Positions 1 to 15,000 of a stretch of DNA of 64,000 nt are shown here, piece after piece. A model generated the notes under the pieces. It was not told where the DNA came from and did no database searches. It was given only the letters and a program-made list of their open reading frames with translations. A program made the translations under genes and the position numbers. The stretch comes from Tomocerus qinae (Eukaryota > Arthropoda > Collembola > Entomobryomorpha > Tomoceridae). The DNA lies in NCBI GenBank assembly GCA_020055645.1, contig CM034549.1, positions 30,589,930-30,653,929 on the forward strand, given 5' to 3'. Each line of letters begins with the position of its first letter. Positions within the stretch are counted from its first letter, which is position 1.

Positions 1-3000
1 TAGATAGATAGAGAGATTCGTCGGTAGATATTTAAATAAAGAACATTATGCAGTAGTGTTTTACATATAATATTGAAAGGAAAAGACGGCAGTAGTAATA
101 GGAGTACATGGATGGAGTGGGTATTTATAAAATAACAAATAGAGTAAGGGATGATCATATCTGATTATTAGTTGAGAGTGGAGCAGAGAAGGAGGCAGGT
201 AGTGAACTAAACTGTCTGTCTGCCTTGTCTCGTTCTGTCTGGCTTGTTATGTTCTGTAGTGTTGTCTTTTGGCCAGGCAGAAGTTGCAGTAGCAGCAGGA
301 GTGTAATCGTAAGTAGTAAAGTGAGTATAACTAAACGGCAGGGCAGGTAACGTTGGTGTTAATAAGCAGAGGGTCGTATTGTAGGCTAGTACGCCAAACT
401 TAACTATTAAACTAAATAAAACGATACGTACACGACACGACACAACAACTCACCTGCTGGTTGCACATCGTCAGTCACTCAGACAAAAAGGAAAACCTTA
501 TAGGCAAATAGTATGCAAATGGCAAAAAGGTCCAAATTGGTTTCACTTTGATGTAGACCGATGTGATGTTAGATGTGAAATCGAAATCGAAGGTCGTCCA
601 CTTTTTGGAGGTCCTTGCTCACCATCACCCGACCGAGCAAACGAAGCCAACTAATCCTATACCTTACGATACATTTGCAAATCTTTCCTATATTGGATTG
701 TGTTGTTACTGGCTAACTATGTACTATCGTATTATCTATCGTTTGTGTATTCCAGTCCAGCCACAGAAATCTCCAGTAGACACACACACACATACTCACT
801 CGCACACCAAGTTATGGTTACACATAAACATAACATAAGTATGGCATTATATTATCCTATTCTTCTAAATTAACTTGAATTTCTATATATGTACGTATTT
901 ATTTACTTTGTGGACGAATCAACTCTCCTCTCAACTACAGATATGGACATTCCACTTTTATTTTAGGAAATCTGCATATCTATCTTTGCGTATACGTACT
1001 TACCTATCTCCCTATTAGACTCGATTTTTCTTTTTATAGCACAATTCTTCCATTTAATGCGACGTAATTTCATTTGTGTTAAAAGGAGACAAGTTCCTAC
1101 TTTAATTTATCGGACTTATCTTTTAATAGCGTAACATTTTATTGCCACATTTCCTGTCCCCTACTACAAACTCTAATCTACAGGGTAGTGCAGTGGGAAC
1201 TATAATTGTAGCATGTTGACCTTTGTTGGTAATAACGTATTTAAATACGGTAAAGATGATATAAACATTGGCTGATGAATGCATAATAATTATCATGAAC
1301 AGAACACGCATCTAGCAAATCTGGGATATTTCTAAGAAAAGGATTTCACACACACAGTTATAAACATTGCATGCATAAAATTTTTCTAAATCATATATTA
1401 TCCGAAGAAAGTTTTTCAGAACTGTTTAGGTAAGAAGGTTAAGAAAAGTAGACTAATATTATGGTACTCATCCTCTCCATTTATAATTTAGGTAGATCAT
1501 TCCCAAAGAAAAAGGCTAAAGTAATTTGGATTGAGGCGGTAGAAGGATTATGATTAATTAATTTTCGCATACCCTGTACATAGGAATAGATACGCTTAAG
1601 CAAGTTAAGTCGTTAAGTTTGTTATGGTCCACTAGTACGTAATTGAGTCAAGCCTACGAAACTAGGGACAGACGGATTACAATAGAAATATATTAATATA
1701 TTTACTACGGTAGTTGAGATAAAGTACTAGAGTGAGTTTTGTTGAGTTAATTGGTGCCAAGATCAAATCTCTGCCTTTTTCAGTTGTCTTTGGCAATGGC
1801 CACGGCAATAGTTAACCTCACTTGACAATGAATAGGAAATACTTAATATTTTACACAGGGAGGCTGCGACTCTATTGACTTGACTTGTCTTGGCTGACGC
1901 GCCATAATCATCATTAAAGATCATCACACACACACGGTGCATTCATAATATGCATATAGGTAGAAATATATCCTTATATTTGTGTCATGTGTAAAGCTGA
2001 CGTAGGTTGGAGGAGGTATAGTCAGTACTTGTGTGTGTACTGACTAAGGATACATTCTTAAGTAATACATAAAATATAATGTGTTGTAAAGTAGAGGAAA
2101 ACTTCTTGAATTTCTTTTGATGTGCTTCAGCTTTGATGTGATATGATATGAAGTGAGGTAATTCGATTGAAAGGGAATAAAATTAATGTTACATTCGTAA
2201 ATGGCTGGACGACCGGCGCCGGATCTTTTTTGTCTCGTTCACATTATCCTCGAGTTGACTGTTTGGTTTGGCTTGCTCTGACTTGGCATGCCGTCCCAGG
2301 TAGTAAGAGATTATCAAACCAAGAACAACACCTTACGTACAGTAAAATACTACATCCTGTGTTTTCAGTCGTTATTGTTGCTAATAATTCTTTTCCGTTT
2401 TCTGCTTTGAGTCAGCTAGTCTAATGACTTGTGCTTGTTTACAGCTTAATAAACTCATCCATATAGTCAATCATTCAATTCAATCACACTAACTACTCTA
2501 CTACTACCTAACTACATTATTGTCTACCACAATGTGACTTGGCAACAGATTCATTCATTTTCTTCAGGGTGATTCTTATAGATGAAATTATTCTATAAGT
2601 ACACCTCTATCATTACATACACGTTTAAATTATATAGAGTGCATTTATTCTGGTTTGTTTTTGTATTGCATAGATTACACAGGTTATTTACGTAGACACG
2701 GTGACTATTATCGTGTACAGGTAGATACTTTATCCTGGAGAGTTAGGTAATGAGACACAAAGTACCGAGTTACATGAATCGAGAGAAACACTTTATTATT
2801 AGCTAATGTAGTTGCAGTTTAATGTATGGCACTTGTGATTGCACACACTACTTAGTATGTTACAAGGTACCTTGCTACTTGCGTGTCTTATCTGTATTTT
2901 ATGTCATGTAATGCAAAAACACATGGTGTTTATATCCAGAATAGAAATGATTGGAATATCTGTTTGTATATACATAAAAAGTGATAATAAGTCATTACAA

Positions 3001-6000
3001 GTTATGTAGTCTACTTGCTGGTTTATATTTTGCTCATCCTATTATAGCTAAGCTTAAACATTGCATCATAATCAAAAATTGTTGTATTTGTTCTGTCTGT
3101 AGCGAGATCTGTACCTAATTATTTACAATTAGCTATTATAGTCCGTCCTGTCCACCACGTCTGTTGACTTGACTCTGTGCAGAATTAAAATCAATTCCTG
3201 GAGAGGTTCCCACTCATTCGAGGACATGAATAGTAGTGCCTACTTAACATTTTAATAATATGCACTTAAAAGATATTTATAGAATACCTACATTATGTCG
3301 ATGCACAAGTAAATAGACACGGTTAGTTAGACAATCAGTTGAGTATCGTCTACCTGTGAAAATTTTGATCAATAGCTAGAAAGATAGTACATGTCTGAGT
3401 TTGTACTTAGTCTAAATAAGTGTGTATAGTAATGAATGTTGTAATTCAATGTGTAATCAAGTCAATCCAAATGCGTGTATTTGTAATCAAATGGCGAAGT
3501 AGATGAGAAGAGATGCGAATCGAATGCAAATGATAGAACAAGGCGGTAGGAATACAAGATGTGTATATGCATAATGCATTTAACGATGATACACTCCTAA
3601 GCATTGTAGTATGGACTGTGTATAAATGCCATACAAACAGAAAGAGAGGGCTGGACTGGAATTGTTGCTATCTGGTATAGGAGAATACGCAGAATGGAAA
3701 TGGAGCAAGAAGAGTAAGTATATAGAGAATAAAGAAAGAAGTAGCTAAATAAAATAGGATCTTGTTTTCTTGTGTGCGAGTTGCTCGCGAAAGATGCTAA
3801 TGGGTTTTTTATTTGTCTTTATGGGAGCTAATGAGATGTTGAATCGAATGTAGGACAATTTGTCGATGCAATGTCAAGTCGTAGCACTTGCGATGTTGCT
3901 TTGCGATTTATTTTACAATAGGGATTAGGAATAATGCCTGTATAATGTAGAATACTTATGCATGTGTAATTGACTATCCATCCATCCCCATATATTTACA
4001 TATATACAACAATATTACATCAACACAGTTGAAAAAGCAGAAAAATTTAATCAAAGAGAAAACTCAACTAGATTTTGTTTTTCTTTTCTTGCTCAAGTTT
4101 AGGTTAATAATATAGATGACGGAGTGAATGTGGATTCTGGTCGCAACTTGTTCTACATAATGTGTAATTCTATTATAATGTACCCAACACTTGCACAGAT
4201 ACAACCTATGCTCCTTCAACAAATCTACTTCTACTAAAATATGGTCGTACAAACACATTTGTAATCCTAGGTACATGGACATTGAAATTATATTTTACTT
4301 TTATAATTTTCTTCATACGTCAAGCGAGTTAAATATTTTTACGTGAATTTACACGCTAAACATTTAAACGTTACCATTTCAAACTAAATGAAGCACAGTT
4401 GTAGATTTTTATGTATACAAAACAGTCGGAATTGTTCATTTATTACAAGATGATTGGAATTAAATCAAATGTGTTTGCATTTTGTACAATTTAGTGCCAA
4501 TGCCGTCTGTTTGTCCTACGTAGTTTGATTTAAACAATGAAATTGATGCAAAGAACAGTAGTAGATAGGTGAACAAATAGCGAATCCACTCCACCATTTC
4601 CAACATTATCAGTTTTATCTTTATTGCTCTGGTTTGGTTGATTTGATTTGTAATATCAAAGTGGAGTGGCTTTGTGAGAAGTGGAGTCTCGCTGTGTATG
4701 GAGAGAGGAAAACAAATAAAAGTTCGTGTAAGCAGGAGAATTGGCAAATGCCAATCGAGTACATTCACTGGCACTTTGCATTACTATAGATGGCTTGTTC
4801 CGTGAAAAAATGCTTTTATAATAATCAGACTTTGTCCAGTTGATTGGAAGTATGTATAGTACCTAACTAGTTAGTTGTCCCGATAGTCAGAATGGTTTAA
4901 TGAATTATGCAAGGCTGGCAGAGAGAGTTAAATAAGCATGAGAACAAAAATGGTTTGTCCACTATAGGCTTATTATTATTCATAGAGTGTACCTATTGGG
5001 TTTAATGCAGTGGTTTCATTTGTTTTCGCTAAGTAAGCAAATTTAGAGGGAATAAAGATATAGACAAGTATTTGAGTTGGGTCGAGGAAATGAGACGCGA
5101 GACTAGACACACAAACACGCGACATTTCCCTAGAAATCGCATGCTAGGCTGAACTATTTTCTTTCTGACGAACTGAATGCACAGAAAATAATATCCTAAT
5201 TGTAGTAGGTATCTATAAAAGGTTATGTTGTATTTAATATATGATGATGAGAATAACAATAAAGTTCTAGAGTTTCTTACAAGGATAACGCTTAAGTAGT
5301 TTGGTTTTAGTTGTAGTGTGCTATTTACTATGATCTGATGATAATGACGATGATGATGTTGAATATCGTGTATGGGAAGGGGATTTTTTTGTTTCTAATT
5401 GGTAATGAGGACAAGGCCGTAAGTCTGACTGAACTGAGCGGAAAGTGGCGACTGGGATATGAAAGTAAATGGGATAACTATGTAGTATAGGGATAATGGT
5501 ATGTAGTTCAGTCAGGATACCTACATGGCAGAGATATCCCCGTCTAAATAGAGTAATGAAAAATCCGAGTAGGATCCAGTCCAAATAGTAAGAAGTGTTG
5601 AGAAAGATGAAAGAGGCTACTTTTTGGGAAATGGGCAGCTTTTACGGTTCAGTTCTGTCGGCAAACTAATTCTTTAGGGCTCTGTTGCTTTTTTTCTCTG
5701 CTATAACTTGACTTGATTCGCCCTGGCCCTGCTCCACTATCTGTTGACTTAGTACTCTTCTGTTCTCAATAACATTATAAATATATTATGACTTAACATT
5801 AGTAAGCACACCAAATTAAAATGTCTGTGCATGCAATCATAATAAATGAATGCATCTGTTAATGTATATTATTTTAGTACGGAACAAGTAGTATTTAAAC
5901 TTCGTATTACTACTGCGACTAATTTAACATTTAAACGGAGCAGTAATAAATACTTTACGATATAATAGTGTCCGTAAAAAGTGGGTCTATTAAATTGAAA

Positions 6001-9000
6001 GCTTTTATTGTTGCTTACTGAGCATGCAAGTTAGAAAGGGATTTCTTTTCCCTACTTTCTTTGAAGTATCCTTTTAGTATGTTATTAATAATAATATGGT
6101 TTACATTGTAAATTGGGATATAATTAGGTACATACTTGCTCTGACGGACTGGCACTAACACATGTGTTACTTAATAAATGAAGTGAAGCTTCTTTCCTCC
6201 CTAGAAAATGTACAAAAGAACCGTCTGCAGAAATCATACACTTCAAGTTACTTAGACACAAGTCTGGAGTAGTTGCAGAAATCTTTTACTGGCATCTTTT
6301 CATCTATAAAAATAGGAAACTACCTATAACAAGTTGGAGAGAGGGGTGGGAAGTTGAGTGGAAAAATGTGCCGGAAAAGAAATGTAATTAGGGAAAGTTG
6401 AAGAAGGGAAAGTTCCAGACGTTTTTTACTTATGTCCACTATCTGACGATACAATCAGCTTTGGCTTACATACTTTTACTTGCTACTTAGAGAATTTTAC
6501 ATAAACTACACATCACTACTGAGTTATAGTTAAATAATACATATGATAGAGTTGGAGACACTTAAAAAGACAGACAGACAGATGCATTTTACTCCGAATC
6601 TTGTTTTGTTGGTACTTTTGGTTAAAGTTTTCCTTCGTTTTATTATTATTCGTAGTAATCTTTTGGCTAGCTTCTTCATTTGTACTATCGAAGATTGAAG
6701 GCACAGCTACGTGGTCTAATACCAATTGGAATACATTTTTAGTAGTGAACTATGTCAAGCCTTGGCCTTTCTTGGCTTCCATACTTACCGATGTACTGAG
6801 ACGTAAATGAATTATTTTTTGCCTATTTACACACTTTCTTTGCATCTCTTTGGTCTTTTGGGTATTAATGTTTAGCCGTGCAATACAAGTAAACACTAGA
6901 GAATTGTTAGGTAATGTGTAGTTATAGAATGTAGTAAAAATTGAAAAGATAATTTAGCCGAGTGTGCTCATAAGTTGAGATAAGACTATAGTAGTTGTAT
7001 TTGTAATAGTGATGCAGTAAATCTTTCCCCGAGGTTGTTTTGTTGTGGGCTACCAAGAAGAGATTCCCTGGCTTTTAGTTTACTTCAACTACTGTACTTG
7101 TACTCACAATTAGTTAGCATGGGAGTTGGCTGTCCTAATAGCCTTCACTTTACTACACTGGGGAAGTAGTGGTCTGGTTTCCACTCGCTCTGCTTTGGCT
7201 TCCTTTGACATTAATGAATAGCAAGTTAAATTCGCATGATACGTACATAACTTATATAGGCTATTAAATTACCTATTTATGTAGGTACTCCTCAACTATA
7301 CACATCCCTATTTTTGCTCTATAAAATCCTTCTTCTGATATCCATGTCATACACTCAAATCCAAATTTAGCCTACGTACTTACATACACTTTTTATTTTC
7401 AGTTCAAGGATTTGTTTATTCTTGTGTAGCCATATAATAAACTATCATCCATGACCAAAGTAAGCAAAATTGAATTAAAATTATCTTTCGTGTCATATTA
7501 ACATCCAACTTTTGAATGCCTATAAAAGATGACCTATTACTTCTCATTTTCAACAAACTCTATTTGATGAATTAATAAAAATATCAAAAAGAAAACTTAT
7601 ATACCTATATCAATACTTTAGATGTATAAAATCATATATTAATTAATTCCAATAAATGGTTTTGTAATAATAATTACCTAATAAAAATTGTCAAATTGGT
7701 AGACACATCGCCTAGTATACCAACTACCAATTGCTAGTATTTCAATAACGATATCAAAGAGAGAATATGAATTGAAAATAGGATGTAAGCGTTGAAGTGT
7801 GCTCATTTGGATGATGAAGAGGAATACTGTCACATCTGTAGTGTGGGGAAGAAGATTAATAACAGCTAAATAGATTAGATGGGGCAGGATAAGATAATGA
7901 ACATTCCTATCACGACCAGAACTGATTGTTAGGTGAGATGAGTTGACTTAGAGAATTATCAAAGTACGAAACTTACTTATCTTAGAAGTTTCTCGAGTTA
8001 GTTGGAGAGAGTCAGGCTGGAGTAGTGGTCTAACTTAATATAATGTAAAGTGAACGTTCATTTTGAAAGTCAAGTCACTAGTGTTGGCTCTCAACCATAA
8101 AATATCCAATATAATTTTATTTCATGCCTGTGAGGCATTTCATTTCATTTTGACACTTTATACAATCCAAAGGCACCGAAATAGTTGTAGTGTTCTGTAC
8201 TGATCGTGAGATGCAATGTAATGTTCTAGCCCTAATAGATAACTTTACCAAGATAGATAACCAATTCGTAATATTACTAGATTACTCTGAGACTCGAGAG
8301 ATCCCTAAATGCATCTCACCAACAGCATTCGTTGTGCATTTATATATAATCAGTTTTATAATAATATTAGGTAGTACTATAGCTAGCAGAGCTTAGTAAT
8401 CCATGCAGGGTTCTATCTACTCAACCTAAACAGCAGGGAAGTCGCATTCATAAAACATTTTGCAAAAATGTCACGATTTCACTTAAAATAGAAACGGCTC
8501 ATCTCCTCTCTCCATTTCTCTTCGTAGAGCTCTGTTTAAAATCCAGCGTTTTTTCAAGTTTGACTTGACTCCACTGTTCCTCCTAGCACATTGGAACTAA
8601 CAAGACGCAATTTTTTGGTGTAGTGAAGGATTTTTAGCCTTGTTACATCAGCTTCGGCCTATCCAGGTGTCAAAACAAATAACATTTTAATAGCTCTCAA
8701 CTTTTAAGTGCTTTTCCAATGAACATGTGTGTCTCTGCTACTTAGATGACGGTTAGATGGGTTACGTAGTCTTCCCCATTACATGGAATTGCTATGGGAT
8801 GAGAATAATTTGATAATTCTCACGTACTCCTTCAGTCTTCGTCTTATTTCTTCCAAGTATATAGAGTCCTGCCGGTCCTGTGTAGAAAGCCATTCTAAAC
8901 GACAAGGAAAGACACAGCATACACGTAAAAGTTGACAGATTGTGCGAAAACAAATTTATTTTTTAGTATGTGTCGACGACTGGGAGAGGAACTTGAGTGG

Positions 9001-12000
9001 AATTTTATTGCATTAATGTAGTTTGGTTACACAGATAAATGCTGTTACAGATAGTTGGTATAATATAGTGTAGAGGAACTCGGAAGAAGATACATTGAGA
9101 CTCTTGTGTGCGTGTAAGTCGATTTGATCCTATGTTGTGTAGTATGATAACAACTTAAATTGAATTAAAAGAATATTCGTGCTCGCAGAGGATTCTTTTT
9201 ACGATAATTTAGTGGATTGGTTGTCATTGTCAAAATAGTCGTAATAATATTCTCATTTTAGATGAGACTGAGATGTACATATGTAGATGAAGAAGAAGAT
9301 ACACTAAATTTTGTAGGTATATGTATTAGTATATGTGTATATAATCTGTGCAGGGGTAAGTAGAGTATTTATGGACGAAAGTCTCGTGTAGCGACAGTCT
9401 GAGGAGGAAAACAAGCTCATAAAAACCAAGAGTCGCAATTTCCAGCTGAAATGAATGGCAATGAAGAAAATGATGGGACTCTTGAGGAGATGTGAAATAG
9501 TTAAAATAAGCAAAGTGCTAATTGGTCTGATAGGACGAGGCAGAGTGTCCTGTCTTGTTTTGCTTGTCTCCTTGTCATGGCTTGTTTTGTTTTCTAATGC
9601 TGTCTCCATTCAACTCACGCGAATCTTGTCTTGTCTGTCTCGTACAATTAGCCACATTTTTTATCACTCACCATCCACATATGTGTACATGTACATGAAT
9701 ACAAACGTAGATCACCAGCCAGGCACCTTCCATACCAAGTCTGGTCCAGTTACATCCATCTCATGTAGGTGTCTGCTATCTATGCTAATTATTGTCATGT
9801 TAAGTCACAGGGCTACAGGTAAATACTAAAGACACACATCAAAATCAACTCTCTCTTTTTTATTGATAACATTTGGAGAGTTTCTGAAACGAGGAGGCTT
9901 GCTCCATTAGACCTAGATATTCTGTCATCATCACCAACCACACTATCCTTCAAATTCATTACCTGTATAAAATTACTTTCAAAACAACAAAATAGCACGT
10001 ACGGTCGTACTTTATTTTTAGGTGCTACTGCGGAGTTTATTCAAAGGAAAAATTAACAATGGTAACAGGCAATGCAAATAGAAATCCTGCGATAATTATT
10101 TTGAGTTGTGAATTGGTAATGAAACTGACATTTAACTAGTTCACCATTAAAATGGGAATGAGCCAGTTAAATAGCTGAATGTATAGCGGGGATAATACCT
10201 TCTAGTACGTTGAGACATGTTGTGTTGTAATTTTGTGTTTGAATTTGACGTAAGAATATTTACGTAGGTACAGTCACCAAAAGAGTTGAAATGGTTGATT
10301 TACAAGAACACAAAAATGACATGAAATAAGAAGTGAGTGTTGGAGTTGTTTAGTTAGGTTAAAGTTAATACAGATATGAAGTGACGGCAAGAGAACATAA
10401 AATCAATGCTGTAGTTCCCTTTTACAGTCGTCAAAGGGGAGGAGGGCAATAAGTAGAGAAGAGAATAGAACTTTGCATTATGACTGAGCAGTAGCAACGA
10501 GTTAGAGAATTTAAGAGAGTCATAAAGTGTAATTGTTCACACTCCAAGCTCTGATCTACTCTATTAGATATGAGTTACGACTCGCGTTAACAAAGAACAC
10601 TTGGCTGACAATACAGAATGGCCTCTCTTTCCTTTTTTTCTCCATTCTATCCGTTTTAAGTATGCTTTCACAATCCTTGGATCTTTCACAGTTTCATTGA
10701 GTTACAAAATATTTTTATCAAGCCAAGTTTACAGTTCATGTTTACCAAGTACACAATTTTGAAAACATTTTGTAATGTAAATTAATTGCTTATTTTGGGA
10801 AACAAACTAATAGACATGTTTATGGTTCCGTTTAACATACACTCTGAACATAATAATGAAGATATGTCTAAATTATGAACAAAAATTGATATTCGAATTT
10901 GGGATCGAACAAAAAATATTATTTTGATGCGATTTGAAATAAAATCGTCGCAAGAAGGAAGAGAATTTATAGTTTTAGTATGCTGGCATTTCAGTGACCT
11001 GCTTTCATGCATTGTAAATTGGAGTCATAAAGTTGGGGAATATTTTTGTGTTAGCTGAGCAGTTAGTAGTGTATTTTGACAAGAAAGGCTATGATTATAT
11101 TTTAAAAAGAGAGATATAGAAGAAGCTAGTTGTCAGTTTAGCTGGATATAGCGCCTTGATAATAACAAAGGTCTTTGAACTAAATGTCATGTCAGTAACA
11201 ACGGAAAACAAATGGAAAAAGACTTGGGTTGGTTTTGGTTGGTTGCTACAAGTACCTTGTCTCTATGTTCGTAAATCGTAATTTAATATGAACATGAGGT
11301 ACTTACATATCTGTGCACGACTATCTGCAAATTCATTCCAGCAGATTGTGTAATGGTGTACGTATGACTGTACATATACATGAGTGTATAGAGCAATATG
11401 TTTCTTTAATTCAGTGAACGCGATGCACTTTGTTAGATTGAAGATAATAGAGATAGGAAGACGTATTCTTTAGTAGGGTAGTTAGTTAGCCACGCCATGC
11501 CACAAGTCTCGTGTTATTTAGAATGCTGGGAAGAAGTGCAAAATAACATTAGTGAAAAACAGAGTTGGATGTTGAGTGAGAGAGGGATGTAGAGTTATGA
11601 AAATAGTGAAGCAGGAATAGGAATTGGAGGAAAGTATATTAGAGATTATTTATGAGCTGAGTGCACATAGTCGTTGCAATTTGTGCATCCTCATGCCATG
11701 ATGATGCCACTACGGTTGGCTTGTTTGGCTCCTTAATGTGGTTTTTACAGCTCTGCCCCCTTTCCCACCCAAAAAGCATAAATTAGCACACATTTATTGT
11801 GCTAGAGTGCTTGACTTTTCTTTGTAGCTTCTATTGTAATTTAATTCAACGTTACGTTCGTTACAATTACTAGACTTGCTGTCCTGTCCTTTTCATTTCA
11901 TTACCCTATCAGCTCATCTCGTAGTTACACGTAAACATCCAGCTTCCAGCCAAAAACAACCGCAGAGTTGTAAATATCAAAGAGTAATGCAATCTGCACA

Positions 12001-15000
12001 GACAGATACTTATTATATACTTCGATAATAATAAGGATGATCCTTGTAATTAGATTACCTAGCATTACACACACTCCTTCCTTCCTTCCCTCCACAGCAA
12101 TCACATTACACACAGACGTGTTTAATTCATGTCATTTCATTCGAGTTCATTAAAATCGGATGAGAGACCTGGGCTGGTCTGCCATGACTATGACCACTAA
12201 TAAATATGTAGCTAACCAAAGTTGCTGTAGTTATGGTGATTTGAGTATCAGGTTACCTCGTCAGGATGTTTGAAAAATGAAAATTCACTTTTTTCATTTG
12301 TGGATCTAAATTGGACGATTTAGATCCACAGCCAAATCTACGCTGCACTCACAGTTTTGACTTATGAGTGACTATGACCCAAAGGTTGGTTGCCATTGGG
12401 TACATACAGCTTTAGCTTTGAGTACAGATTTGGCTGTGGATCTAAATCGTCCAATTTAGATCCACAAATGAAAAAAGTGAATTTTCATTTTTCAAACATC
12501 CTGACGAGGTAACCTAATACACAAATACACTGCTATACTAGCTAATACTACAGGGATTTTGGTAGCTAACCATACATAATTATTATTTGCTCTACATATG
12601 TAGCCAAACATTGCACAAAAAATAGTCTACAATCGTTAGATCCAGGAGACGAAGAGACTAGACTTTAACTAACTAGTGACTACAACGAGTAATTATTTCC
12701 ATCAATTAGAAATACGAAAAGCAATTAAAGGAGGAGGATGTGACCTATAAAATTGGATATGCGGATGCAATTGGAGTAAAGTAAAATAATGTAGAGGAAG
12801 ATGTGAGCAAGAGATGGGAAACTGTTGGATAATTATTATCTCATGAACTTGTCTTGTCTGTCGAGACTCTTGACGTCCTTCCTTCCTCCCAATTTGAATA
12901 GGTTTCCCAACTCAACCCAATGCTGAAGTTAGTGGGTTAGGTGCATGGACCAAGATGCACTCATTCAAATCTGCAAAAACAAACTCCATTATAATTTATA
13001 CCATTTCGTACACAAATCCATGCAATTTTATTTTTAAAAAAATTCATACAGACGTGACATGCAATCTGCAGCCTTTGACTCTATTATTACACGAAGGATT
13101 CTGCTCATGTATACATTTTAAATACAATCATGAAATCCTATCTTCAATTTTGCTACGAAAATGGATACTATGACAGAATACGGTAACTAGTATATCTGTT
13201 AATTTTTTCTAAATCTTCCACAAGATAGATTTAAGTTTTGTAAATCCTTGTACAAGATATATTAGTTTCTACGCGTAGTTAGTTTAACTTGACTTTTTGT
13301 GAAATTAAGTATAACTGTATATAAGTATACACAACAACAATGTCGGGAGTGTGGATGGCTATAGAGCAATGACGTCGACACGATATAAATGTATTTTCAG
13401 TTGACGCAGATTATTTGTAGAGAATTGTAATCGCAATGAACAGAGAGACAGAGTCATTTATCGGTGACTTGAGTAGAAGTGACTCGCCTGCTTCCAGAAA
13501 TTTCTTTGGCTTGTGCCGCTCCTTCAATCTATGAACATTGTTTCTTTTCCTTGACATTAGCTATATGGATGATATAACTGCAAGCAATAACTGTATAGTA
13601 TAAAAGAATCTTGTACATGCTATATTTCCTTATAGGCATTTAGGAAAAGATAAAATAGTTTAAACTATAATTTAAATGATGTCTCCATGTCGGATAAAAT
13701 GGACTGACACCCATCATCCACTTAATTGTCTTTTGGCTTCGACTTGGTTTGACTACCCCCTTTTTCACTTACTTTTACTCCTTCGGGCCTAAGCCAAGCC
13801 AAAATAAACCTACAAATTATAGAACCCTTAGTATGACTGTCACAATACAGAAATAATGGATTCTATACGTACATTACACTATTACGTATTATAGAAATAC
13901 TTCCTACTGTGTGACAGAACATTGTGCTATCTGCTATATAAGTGTTTTGTAATAAAGCATAATATTATTCTACTTTATTGTACGGTTTTGTAAGTTACTA
14001 ATTCATTAAAACACTTGGCTAACTACGACAAATAACATTTCATCGCTGTATCTTTCTGACTTTTAGTTCAGAATGAATTTAGAGAATTCTGAGGATGGAG
14101 GGGTGGCCTTTATATTCTGTTGTGTATTTATTTGTTCCGTGCTTGGGCTATGACAGGAGAATTCAAATTTTTCACCGATACGAAACTAAAAATTGTAATG
14201 TTGTTTACGACATTCGTTTAAATGGATTGAATATATGTGTACATGTAAATATAATGTAATTTTTAACCAAGTCTTGGTCTGGTTCACCTTGACTTGCTTG
14301 AATAAGTTAGAGATAGTTAATATAAATAGTAAGTAAATCCTCGAATATGCACATCGGGTTAAATTGAGTTACGCTATACTGATAACGTCCTTCACACGAA
14401 AGTGTTTTCTTTCACTCTTGGGTCTTACTTATTCAGTTTAAGATATTGCGTATTTAGTGCTACCTTTGGATTCTATTGAATGTCTTAGATTTCCTTTGCC
14501 AAGCTATACGAATTTGTGAACTACACGGAATTGGACGTGTACTGATACTCTCGCTCTCCGTCTCGTCTGGTTGGCAAAATATAGTATACAGACTGCATTA
14601 TTATATAGTCTGTCTAGAAGTCTATAGTCAAGTGCTAATAGCGATAGTTGGGTTTAGCAAGTTCTATTTCACAATATCTCCATTACATCAACAACATTTT
14701 AGCACTAAGCTAACCTTTATTTATAACCATTAAGAATAGGGATATTTCAGGGAAATGATTGTGGCAAAGAAAAAGGGGGATTTCTCTCTGACAATGATAT
14801 TGCTATAAGCTCGTCTCGCCCTTTCCTCCCGATCAAATGCCGAAATAGCAGCTCTGTTAGTAAATAGCACGTGTAGTGCGAACAACCATAGCAAAACTCT
14901 GGAATTCCCTTAGAATCCGTTCAACTTGAGGTACATTATTATCCTCTGCTTTTCTACTCACGTACTACACTACTAATAGCATGGCAAAACATGATAGCAG

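Noticed and set aside
9304-9829. Overlapping open frames on both strands (101 and 124 codons), one with a hydrophobic run
   Set aside because: They mirror each other, have no domain, biased short-word composition and no splice context; chance frames in a T/C-rich stretch.
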